A stretch of DNA of 64,000 nt from Phylloscopus collybita (lineage: Eukaryota > Chordata > Aves > Passeriformes > Phylloscopidae), in assembly GCA_027886175.1 (NCBI GenBank), contig JAJNNQ010000009.1:11080501-11144500 (forward strand), given 5' to 3'. Shown in pieces: positions 49,801 to 60,262 of the stretch. How positions within the stretch are numbered: the stretch's first letter is position 1; every line of letters starts with the position of its first letter. Under the pieces are notes generated by a model. The model was not told where the DNA came from. It worked only from the letters and a program-made list of their open reading frames with translations, and ran no database searches. A program made the position numbers and the translations under genes.

Positions 49801-49869
49801 TGTAAATTATGATGGAACACATCATTAGCTGCAGACTTGTATGTTCTCCCTTAATCATGCTGAAGTACA

Positions 49870-49994
49870 CATAAGCCCCAGCTGAGCAATTATGAATAAT
49901 TAAATCAATTAGAGACAGTCTAACACCAGGTCTTGTGGCTAAACTGGTGTCAGCATCCATAATATTTTAACAGTAAATGCAAATGTGTGCATTT
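49870..49994. promoter_or_regulatory. homeodomain / octamer motif cluster
   Basis: The stretch contains gcaattatgaataattaaat, then caattagagac, ccataatattt and a perfect octamer atgcaaat (49977-49984). The octamer overlaps an inverted pair aaatgca (49975-49981) and tgcattt (49988-49994). Dense ATTA/TAAT words are common in developmental enhancers, but also in any AT-rich DNA. Confidence 0.25.
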
Positions 49995-50729
49995 GGGTGG
50001 AGGGAGGAAGGTGGACAAAGGCTTATACAAATGCCAAAGCATGTTGCTTAGTGATGGCTTTGCAATAATATCATGAAGATTATAAGCTGCCTTCCCAAGG
50101 AAAACAATGGTAATGAAATTCCAATAAAATATTTTTGTACAAGATTTAAAGCTTAGAGATGAGTTCATTAAAAAGGGATAAAGAGCAAGACCTAAAAAAT
50201 ATGCTGAATAAATTAGGACTTTACCTCCACCCAAAACAAATACTTTCCTTCATCAAATATGCCCAGCCTCCTTTCTTTTGACACAGTATTTTTCTGTAAC
50301 CTGGTGCTAAGAGCAAATAAATAAACCAATGCAACTTCCTTAGAACTCTGTCAGTAAAAAAATTACACATTTTCTCCACATTTTCTAGAGAAAACTCTGA
50401 AGAAAACATGGAGATTTTGCACAGTGCAGTGTCAGCACTGTTGCCTTGTAGAGCAAGCCAAATGTGCTTGCTAACAGAAAGACAGGTTTTAGACTCTTTG
50501 CACTCTTTCTAGGATATAGATGTGGGAGTCCCTTTATTCTGTGCCAAAGAAAGTGCCAAAGCTCTGCTGTGCCGTGATCTGCTCCTCGGTGCCAGCTGCC
50601 CTTGCTCTGCCACTACCTCGTCACCGTGGCTGCAGCAGGTGCTGGGTGCTTCTCCCACTGCCTCGTTCCTCCCAGGGAGAAGGAGAGAACAATTATTTTG
50701 CCTCTCCCACTTATTTCCCCTTTCTCCAG

Positions 50730-50791
50730 ATTAACTACAGACTAATGAAGCGACTCGGAATTAACATCAATTTAGAAGGCTGGTCTCCTAA
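50730..50791 (+). other. weak candidate exon
   Basis: A pyrimidine-rich run (ttgcctctcccacttatttc, then ccctttctccag) ends in AG at 50729. The next 62 bp stay open and are followed by AA|gtatgt at 50792, a fair splice donor. The reading frame continuing from upstream gives NYRLMKRLGININLEGWSPK, which looks more protein-like than its surroundings. I do not recognise the peptide, and 62 nt of open frame is not unusual. No partner exon was found. Confidence 0.13.
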
Positions 50792-52889
50792 GTATGTGTT
50801 TAACTGTAAGAACACATCTCTATTCTCTTCACTGAGGTCCAAACAGTCCAGCTCCTTACAGACAATTAAATGCTCTCCTGACCTAGAACCTTGTTCTGTC
50901 CAACAGCCACAAGGAGTTATGTTCAAGGCACTTTCCTCACCCAGACACAGAAGCCAATGAACACTGAAATGAATAATCACTTGACTTTTTTCCTACAAAC
51001 CTATAAATTACTTGAAAATAGTATTTATTATAACTGGTAACCAAGGGACTGTACAAATAGTGATTCTGCTCTTATTATTTGAGAATGTCAAGACTTACTG
51101 TAATCTCCATCACACGAACATAAATGAAACAAATGTCCTGCTTTGAGAAGGCTCAGGGTACCTTGAAGCACTTGCCAGTTGTTACTATGGGAAACAATAT
51201 AATAGGAAAGTGTCTGATGATTACAGACATAGGGAAAGACAATTAGAACTAAAAATATTTAATGTATATTGAGTGTAATACTTGCTGAACATATGAATTG
51301 CATGGATACACCCAGCTTGTGCATCCCACAGGAGGTCTTTGAGTATGTTACAAGTACAATTATTAAAGCCTATGCAGCACTCAATGAGGGACCAGAAGGA
51401 GGATCTATTTCCAGAACATCAGCCCGCAGCTCTGTCTACCAGGCAGCTCTGCTTCCTTCTCCCTGTGCAACTTGATCTTTACTGACTAATTCCTATATTT
51501 TGTGGTGTCCTTTGTAAGAAACAGAGCCTCACACATGTACCAACTAACTCAGAAGATCATGATAGCCAAGGAAAGCTTTACCTTCTCTTACTTGTAGAGA
51601 ATAGATGAGTAACTCTGTAAAAAGAAACAAAATCTTGGACACTTTCACTTGTAAGATTGTTTTAGTTTACTAGCCAAAAATTATGCATAATTAAGTCCCA
51701 ATCTCACTACAAGATATATTAAGAATACACCTAAAAAATGCAGAAATCAAAATATGAACTGCATGACAAGAAAAAATCTCCAAGTCTTTTAGAGGTGGCA
51801 TTTATTTCCCTAGATATGACATTTTGGGGTTGCTCGTATGGTCTATTGTTCACAGTTTATAGTGAAATAACTCCCCATGTGAACTCTCTCCTGGAATAAT
51901 GGATTTCTTTCTAGAATGGTGACTCCTACTTGGAAAAGTATGGGTTGTTCCACGATTAAATCACTTTTCTTCAATAGACTATCCCTGAGTGGCCATTCTA
52001 CCATAACTATTTCAGTGGTTTTCCTCTGCAGACAGGCCCTGGTGAAGTTCAGGGGACTGGAGATGCTCCAGAGCAAAAACCAAGACTGGGACAGTCTGAA
52101 AATAAGGCTGCAGCTAGAATGGTATGGGACTTTTCAGAAAAGAGTCCTTGTCAAATTTCTTCCTCTGCCCCTTCACGCTATGGGAACTAATTCGCCTCAG
52201 CAGCCTGAACTCATACACTCTCCTGAGGACCTGCACAAGCTGCTGCAGAGGCTTAGTGCCCCTCTCAGGGGAATGGTAGCACTCTACATTGACTGCTTTT
52301 GCAGAAGTGCAGATGCGAGGAAAGTGGAGGGAGGGCATAAAGCCCTGCCAAGGAGTAGGACTGCTTAAATATTTGAGTGATTATGCCGCTTCAGTCTGGC
52401 CACAAGGCCATGCAGAGGTGCCAGAGATGGATCTGTGACAGCAAACCTGAGCACTGCAACGTCTGTTGAGCATTGTGGGCTGATACCTGGGCTGTTTCTG
52501 CAGAAGCCACCTTTGGTACAAAAACAATTTTTACCTAATTTGCCAGGAACTTTGCTAAGGAGAGTAATCGTTGTAGATGAACTGGCTGGTAGCACTCACA
52601 GAATCTTTTCCCTGTTCTCCCTTATGTGATGTAGACATATTTTGTGTGAATTAACTGGCAAAAAATTATATGATGATGACAAGCATTTCAATTTGAGGAT
52701 CTTACATACATAATCCTAGTCATTCAAATAATTGGACATGAAATTCTTCACTGGAACTGGTTTGATGAGGTAGGATTACTTTCTGGAGGACTGGCAGATC
52801 AACTTTCTATAAAAGAGAGGAGAGATATAACTTCTGTGGTTAGTGGTCATTGCAGAATCAGACCCAGTTTGCAATTTACCATTTCCTTT

Positions 52890-52912
52890 CTATATATATA
52901 TATATGTGTGTA
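52890..52912. repeat. (TA)n(TG)n dinucleotide tract
   Basis: About eight ta units passing to tgtgtgt. Confidence 0.93.
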
Positions 52913-52993
52913 ATAAAAAAAAACTATACTAGCTTTTCAATAAGCACTTCAAATACTGCTTATTTTTATGCTGATCTTGTTTAAGGGCAAAAC

Positions 52994-53080
52994 TAGAATA
53001 GAATAACATAGAATAGTATAGCATAGCATAGCATAGCATAGTATAGCATAGCATAGCATAGCATAGCATAGCATAGAATA
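52994..53080. repeat. (GCATA)n pentanucleotide microsatellite
   Basis: It begins with degenerate agaataga- and acatagaatagt-like units and becomes a regular 5-bp gcata array, with one gtata variant near 53041 and a gaata unit at the right edge. The left part resembles (ATAGA)n or the CR1 tail unit in reverse, so the array may have grown from such a seed. Confidence 0.96.
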
Positions 53081-53481
53081 TCTTTTAAAAATCTAGTAAG
53101 CATTCAGTTTTTGTCTGAAATGGCAGTACTTGTTGCTCTACAGAATAATTTCTGAGGTACATCAAAATTGCTGCTTCTATCAAAAATTTTATGTTATGTA
53201 TAGTGGTGTATCTGAAAAGTCCATGAAAAGTTTTAGCCTGTGGTAAACTCTGTTGGCATAATTGCCAGTATCTGAAGGAGCCAGGGTATTACAGCATTGT
53301 TTTTACAAGCAGAATTGTGAATTTATTAAAGTAACTTTAAAAACACATTTTTAGATTAGCGAATTATTAAAATATTAGATTATAATTGCATCTTTGCTAA
53401 AAATTCACATTGAAGGGAAATATATCCTGGGGAAAAAAAAATTAAAATGGCTCAGCTATAGGAAAAAGGAGTTTTGTTTGT

Positions 53482-53503
53482 GGTTGTTGTTGTTGTTGTT
53501 GTT
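53482..53503. repeat. (TTG)n trinucleotide microsatellite
   Basis: About seven ttg units beside a tttgtttg lead. The minus-strand frame here reads poly-Thr, an artefact. Confidence 0.93.
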
Positions 53504-56500
53504 TTTATTGCCTTTAGGTGAAAGATAATACTGGGAAAAAAGCTCTTATGTTCAGCTGTCCTTATTACTCCTATTGTTGTTCTTTCTGGTAACTCCATAT
53601 TCAAGATGAAAAGATTTTCTGGAAAAAAAAAGAAGAATTTTTTTTTCTTCCTGAGCAAAAACAAAGGGGATAAACTGAAAGCAAATTCAATCACGTTTGG
53701 ATTTTTAATTTTTTTCCATTTTGTTTTCCCTCAAAACATTTTCTTCCAAATGCATTGTCTTGATTAATGTTTTGACAATCTAAGTAACTATTGGTCTGGT
53801 GTTCATGCATGTGGAACAAAGTTTCCTCAAATACAAAATCAAGCCCTAACTATACTGAATTCTCTGGAATTATACTTATGAGCTGTGTCTTGCCTTTAAT
53901 AAGAATGGATGTGTGAGTGTATCTGTAACCAAAGTCACAGTAAAGTTTTATCTCTGGAGGAATTATTCTCTCTTCCTTTTTCTCCTCTGTTACTTCTAGG
54001 AGAAAATAAATTATATTTTTTATTGTTCAGTGTTGGTGAGGCAACATATACTTCTGTTTTCTCCTTGGCTAATTATTCCTCAGTCATGAAATACAGGATA
54101 TTGTCCAATGAACTGGGATCTGCCTCATGATGACACTCAGGTCAAATGTGCAGCTAGTTGTTTTATACTTCTGACAACAGTTTTCATAGAAGAAACTCTT
54201 TTCCTGCAAAATGTAGTAAGGCAAAATCTGTTGATGATCTCAAAGTTCATATTTAATGTAAGGCATACAGGTTTGAGTACCTTTTGATGGCTGGTGGCTC
54301 CATTAGCTTTTCTAAATCATATACTTAAGACTTTTAAGGATTAACCCTCTCCTATTTTGCCTTTCAGAGTGCTGATTAATTTGCTTACAATTGGACAAAG
54401 TTTGCACTTTGTCACTGATCTTTCTTTGCAATATTTTTTGGAGTCAGCTATCAAGTGGAGATATGCAGCCATTCGAACCAAGATAAAACTGCATCAGAGA
54501 ATGAAACAGGATATCTCAATTTTATTGTGTTTCCCTTTTTTGGGGGGTTGGGGGGTTATCTTAATCTGTTTTCTTATAGAAAATCAGAATGGATCTGAAA
54601 TTGTTCTTGATGCTCATCACTAAGTATATCCAGAGCGTGAAGTGCTGTGTGGAGGCATGAGATTAATGCATTATTGTGTTTATTCAGAAACTTTTAATAG
54701 GCAAAGATAGAATCAGGTTCAGAAATACTGTGTTCAAAAGAAGATCAGACTATGGTCTTTAGCGTGGAATCTGTGCCCCCCTACATGAAGTGAGCTTCCA
54801 GAAGCTGCTGAGTGTCCATGACACACCTCTGCCCAGCAGAGCACTGTAGAGGTGCCTGCAGCAGAAATACCTTTTCTTGTTTCTAAAGGGTTTACTGTCT
54901 AGAGAAAGGAGTCATCTACTACAGGAAGCTGCATGAATTTAAAAAAAAAAAATCAAAACAAAAACAATGAAACAAAACCAGAAAAGCAGTTTTCAGGTGA
55001 GAGTGTAGGAACTTTGAACAAAGAAATATTAACAAGAAAAAAATTAGGACTCCTGGCTATCGCTATAAACTTGTTTGCTCAATTTCTTAATTATATGCAA
55101 AGTAATGACAAGAATCAGATGGCATCTCTATTTTAAAGTGACATTTCAATTTTTAACAGACATTATTAATGTAGCATGATTAGCTGGCCAGGAGGGAAAA
55201 ATTGAGGATAAATTGTATGGTTATCAACTGCAGGTTTATTGGTCTGAGACTTCCACCACAGGGAGTGGCTGCTGTATGGAATTGATAAACGTAGAGATTT
55301 ATAAGGTCAAGTTTTACGAGTCTACAGATTCCTTGTGGTGTATTACCACATCCTTATTACAAGCTCCTGCTGCTGTCCAGCTAAGCCACCAGAGGTAATA
55401 TATTACACTTGCTTGTCTGTTCTTCAGGTTTTTTTCCAAAGGAAAAGAAGAACAGGTCAAAATAAAATACAGCTTTCTGGGGTTGTATTTGCAGCTTGCT
55501 TTGGGAGATGTAAGAGCAGACTGTCAGGAACTGGGGAGTCAGGCTTAAAAAGGTGTGAAATAGTGATTGTTTGTGACATTGGGAGAAACATTCTTATGGG
55601 GGTAATGATTTTGTTTTCCGAAAGATAAAGGGCACTTGCATTTAAAAGTGACATCTTTAGCATAAACAGGTTCAGTGGCTCAAGTACAGTAAGATAAGTA
55701 AACACAAGGCCCTCACTCAGCAGCTCATGTCTTGCTAAAGTCACAAATTACCAGATTGGTCTAAGATGTTCATATATTGGATAAAGTTTTATTTGGTCTG
55801 AGCAAACTATTTATGAGACCATCTATTAATAGGATTGTTAGCTGTCCATGCTATAACACCACACATAAAACATCCTCTGCTCTTTTGTTCTTTTTTTTTT
55901 TCCACAATGGTTTCTTCTCTATCATATCAACAGAGAGCTATTGCATTGCTGTTGATGGTATTGATTGAAACACACTGATCTCATAGCCAATTAAAGAAAA
56001 TACTAAAAATACTACTGTTTGGTTTTTTCCAATTCTGTGATATGTCACAAGAAGGGACAGGATTGAGATGCCCTATGCATGTACTTCGACAATTATTTAA
56101 CTCAAACTGATAGCATTGTGCTTTAGATGGCAAAACTGATGCCATTATATTCATTCTACCTGTTCCTTAGTTAATCCAAAATTGCTTCTATTATGAAACC
56201 ACAAATTTTATAGTTATTCAGGATGAATGTAATTTTTATTATTTCAGTTGCATTGATTTCCCATAGAAGGGACAGCTCAATGGATTGATAGTGTAAATCC
56301 ATCTTGATTCACACAATATGTAGTCAGGCCAATTGATCCATTCATAGAAGACACAGGCGTGGAATGATACCTCTGAAAGTTACTTTGCCATGTTCTTAGA
56401 GGGTTTTTCATGTGCACCATTGACAGTCATTTATCTAACATTGTCCCTAGAATCTGATGCAAAGTTGTGAAGGAATAAAGCCTAACCAGAAATTAAACTT

Positions 56501-57395
56501 TCTAAGTATTCATCATACAACTATCTCATTACGTAGTTCTGAGCATCCTTCATTGTGTTCTGCCTTGCATACAACTAACAGCATTGTAGATTGGATGTAT
56601 CCCTGACCTTTAGCCTTTAATCAATTGCAGAAGTAATTCAATGCCTGAAATAGTACAAATTAACAGAAACATAACTTGAATGGCCAAATTCCTGTCTGTG
56701 TAACAAGCCTCAGACATAGACCTCAGACAGAAATCCGTGATGTTGATAGTGAAAAAAAGGAAAAGCAGACTAACATTAGCATAATCAGTTATAGCACATA
56801 GAATGAAAGAAATTACATTATGATGTAGTTCCAGTGTTTTGGTAACTATGATTATCCAATGCTCATTTACAGTACAATTTAGCAGGGTTTTCATCCAATG
56901 GAGAAAAAAGTGGTTTCAAAACAAGACATTGTTTTCCAGGAGTTGATGATAGTAGAAAAGTGTTGTATCAGCCAAAATCAGCTACTTTACAATATAAAAT
57001 TATTTAAAATATCAAAAGGTAACAATTGCAAGAACTATGAATTATCAGTGCTTTCAGGAACCTTGTAAGAATGCCTCCTAAAATCCATCTATTTTAAATC
57101 TAGCTCAACAAATAATCTTACATGTGTACTGTATGTCTACATTCTGTCCTCTACCAGCAAGAAAAACAAAACAAAAGAGTGAATTAATGGATTTTTTTTT
57201 TTATGTGTTGCAACTTACTCACAGATTTTAAAACTGAAAGAGATTATATCATCCACTCTGACACTCACCTGGCTCTAGTCCTCTTGAAATACAAACTCTT
57301 GCTTCAGAATTTAGGGAAAGGAATGAGTGCATGGCCTGTGAGTGTAATTATAAATATGAACATAATTGGCATTTTGTGCCATGGTTTAGCTGACA

Positions 57396-57464
57396 GATTT
57401 GTGCTCAAAGGCTGGACTTGATGATCCTGGAGGTCTTTTCTGACCTTACTGATTCTGTGATTCT
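57396..57464 (+). mobile_element. CR1 LINE 3' tip (about 70 bp)
   Basis: A very short CR1 3' end on the plus strand: ggctggacttgatgatcctg, then gaggtcttttctgacctta and the tail tgattctgtgattcta. It runs directly into a short (TA)n tract, which probably grew from the AT-rich tail or the insertion site. Upstream sequence (57200-57395) does not match CR1 wording I know. Confidence 0.85.
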
Positions 57465-57476
57465 ATATATATATAT
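57463..57476. repeat. (TA)n tract at CR1 3' end
   Basis: About seven ta units directly following a CR1 tail, probably expanded from the tail or the insertion target. Confidence 0.85.
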
Positions 57477-58389
57477 TAAAGCAATAGGTTTGGTCAAATA
57501 GTAAAGGACACATAATTGCACAAAAATCACAGGGTCAGAAATTAAGTCTTTCTTAGTGACTGGCAAAGCAAAATTATTTCAAAGGAATTTAATTTGATGT
57601 CAGGGCTGTTCACTGAGGATGTTGGAGAGAATGCATTTAATAGGGAGAGAATTCTTTTTCTTAAAGGAAGAAGAATCTCTTGAAAAGTTAAAGTCAGTAA
57701 AAACATAATGGGAAGGTGCTGATAGCAAAAGAGAAAAAAAGAATAAAATATTGAATGTAAACAAAATAAGATGGTTGAGAAAAAGGGATGTGACAAGAAA
57801 GAGGAATGATTCAACTTACCCAGTGACTTTATAATGTCAATACTTGTACCGGTAATAGTAGACTTCTTTGTTTCTGCCCTACCTCTGGGTATGAGAGCTT
57901 GGTCAAATGATGGTGTTCTGTGGCTGCTGAGATGATTGTTGAGTGACACACAGGCTTGGAGATGAGAAGATGAAGTTCTTCAGATGGCAGCCTGATACGT
58001 CTCTGGTGTCTTTTACTTGTAAAGATGATAGAAAACTGGAAAATATCATCTTCTCTTCCATGAAAACAATACACATCATGTTGTCGTCTTTGGATTTAAA
58101 GTACTTAAAACATCATATTCAGTTGTTATAAGGCATTTATCTAAAATGAGTAATACTTATAGAAAAAAGTGTGAGAGATTACAGGGCAGGAAAAGAGATT
58201 CCAATAGATAAAACAATGCAACTGGAGAATGAAAGAAAAAGAAGGGAGAAACTAATACTGAAAACAAGAAAAAGAGGAAAAATTTTTTCCTTCACTTAAT
58301 TTCTGTCTTTGTTCTTTCAGTATTCCTGCTCTTTTCTATTTCTCTTCCCTTCCTCTTTTTTAACTCTATTTCCTCACAGATGGTCTTCC

Positions 58390-58416
58390 TTTTTTTTTTT
58401 TTTTTTTTTTTTTTTT
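58390..58416 (-). repeat. T27 homopolymer in a pyrimidine-rich region
   Basis: 27 T inside a wider pyrimidine stretch (58270-58430) with many ctt/tcc words. No minus-strand retrogene is recognised on the far side. Confidence 0.95.
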
Positions 58417-59489
58417 CCTCCCTGTTTGGAACTGAGTGGGATTTATGTTAAAAAATGGAATGTCCTTCTACCCTCACACTCAGGACAGACATTGAAAGAG
58501 ATCTCTGTAGGACAGAGAGGAGAATGGAGGACCACTCTTTATGTGATAAAATATTGGTTCAATACTGAAAGAGAAAAATTCTCTAAGGCTGTTTAATATG
58601 TGTTCCCTGACCCATGGGACTTGTCAAATCCTCAAACAGTTCCACTTTATTAAGAAGTAGTTAGAGCAACTGGAAAGTGCTTTGACCTGTTGGCACATCC
58701 TGAAGAGCCTCAGAGATTCTTTTATACTTAAACTCAGCATTGAAACAACATTAAACCATTGAAATTTCCAGCTCTTTTTGTTTTCTATTATCTTCTCCAA
58801 GCCTTAAGAGAAAATAAAGGTTTTATTTGCTCCTATAGCCATTGCCAGCTTTACACATTATTGCATATTTTAGCCTGCTCATTGAGCTCAAACTAGGTCA
58901 ACATTTATTTTTAAAAAGTCTCTTTTTTCAAGCTTTACAGTAAAGTCATGAAATAGGGCAATGATAAATTTGATGCAAAAAGAGGAGACAAATCGTAAAT
59001 ATAAACACAAAGGAAATGCAGAACTCCTATTTATAGCCCTACCAGTACACTTATTTTATTTTATAAGCTTCTAAAGCCAGGAGAGGTGAACTGATCCCTG
59101 GATACTAAAATCACAAGGAGGGTCCAAGTCTTTCTCTCTTACTTGGAATGGCAGCTCAATCATTTCTACTGCATAGTGACATATGATGTTGGGAACATAA
59201 AAAAGACAGACAAAGACATGTCATAGTCACAGTTACTGTGATATCCAAGTTAGTCCTCTCTTTCTATTGTAAAGAGAGAGAAAATATCCACAGAAATGGT
59301 GGATTTGTTTTGGACAGATACATTCAGTGGAGCAGCATTACTTTCAATACCCTCCTAGGTGCAATGGAGCGCAACTCCTGCAGAAATGTTGGCAGCTAAG
59401 AAGCAGGACTACTGCTGTTATCCAAGGAGCTAGGAGCTTGATCCAAAGTTGGGTGGATCAGAGAAAGGTCTGCATGGGTTTCAGTGAGT

Positions 59490-59605
59490 TTTGGATCAGA
59501 CCCCATTTTGTAATTCCTCTTTGTTTGCACAAGGTTTTACACTAATGCATTTCCACTGACTTCAAGTGAAAATACTATTGATTATAACTGCAGACACCCA
59601 ACTCT
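59490..59605. repeat. ancient sauropsid interspersed repeat fragment (family not named)
   Basis: The segment ttggatcagaccccatt, followed by taattcctctttg, tttgcacaaggttttacact, aatgcatttccactgacttc and aagtgaaaatac, has the layout of an old repeat common in turtle, crocodile and bird DNA. In that repeat a 'ccattgacttcaatgg'-like near-palindrome sits between inverted 'gtaactcc / ggagttac' and 'gatcaggccc' blocks. I recognise the wording but cannot assign a database name. The copy is heavily decayed. Confidence 0.5.
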
Positions 59606-60232
59606 GCAGCACTTGTGCTCTTCTTGATTGTCCTTATACCTTGCACCTGGTAATAAAACTAAAAGGCACATAATGATTTTAAAGTCAGTGAAGACACGGT
59701 CTTTAGCAGAACTCTGCTGAAACCAGTGATCTGCCCATTACTTCTCCACATCATGGTCATAAGTCTGTTTATTAGTAATCAAGAGCTATTTGAATTTGGG
59801 ATTTAAATGTTAGGTACTTAATCATGACAATAATAGAATCAATGGAAATAGATGAGCATTTGCAGCAGGTAAGTCATCCTAACTATTTTAGGAAGGAATC
59901 ATTCATTTTCTTGAGTTATCTCCTTCTTTTTACTATATAGATGGGAAACTTAATTATATTATCCACCTTATTTTTAGATAGGTACCAAGTCAGAGGAAAC
60001 AAGCTGAGATATTAATGTCTTGCATTCCCTAGACATAACACTGCCCTCAGTTCTTTTGCAAGGAACAAATGTGACAGGTGATTGTACCATAATAACAGAG
60101 CAGCCCAAACAAGATAGATTTGGCTCTTTCTTCTGGGCAACTAAAAGCTGTTTGGGAATGTAGACAGGAAATGCTTAGCCCCACTCTGCAGTTTGAAGTT
60201 TTAATTAAGAAAGAGAAAAGCGGACTTTGTTG

Positions 60233-60262
60233 CATGCAAATGTAAACATTTACGTTTGCATG
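60233..60262. promoter_or_regulatory. palindromic POU octamer / forkhead motif cluster
   Basis: The arms catgcaaatgtaaa (60233-60246) and tttacgtttgcatg (60249-60262) are inverted with one wobble position and a 2-bp centre. The left arm holds a perfect octamer ATGCAAAT, the right arm a one-base variant on the other strand, and the centre a forkhead core gtaaaca. A ttaattaa homeodomain word lies about 30 bp upstream. This is consistent with a POU/Fox enhancer site, but it is inferred from motifs alone. Confidence 0.35.

Larger units (their letters stand above)
43549..49869. other. unique non-coding DNA with homopolymers
   Basis: Holds the opposed A47 and T42 tracts and a T-run at 45779-45794. 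The stretches 44600-44910 and 47990-48215 are rich in ATTA/TAAT words and look like possible conserved non-coding DNA, but this is an impression only. Confidence 0.5.
50792..57395. other. unique non-coding DNA with simple repeats
   Basis: Contains the TA/TG tract (52890), GCATA array (52994) and TTG run (53482). The 150-codon frame at 51916-52368 and the frame at 54357-54623 (preceded by a good pyrimidine tract and cag) carry no recognised domain. Confidence 0.5.

Noticed and set aside
51916..52368. 150-codon plus-strand open frame
   Set aside because: No recognised family and no conserved residues pattern. A leucine-rich middle is not enough.
54357..54623. Frame preceded by a good 3' splice-like tract (ttttgcctttcag)
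   Set aside because: The peptide after it is not recognised, and no convincing donor site or partner exon follows.
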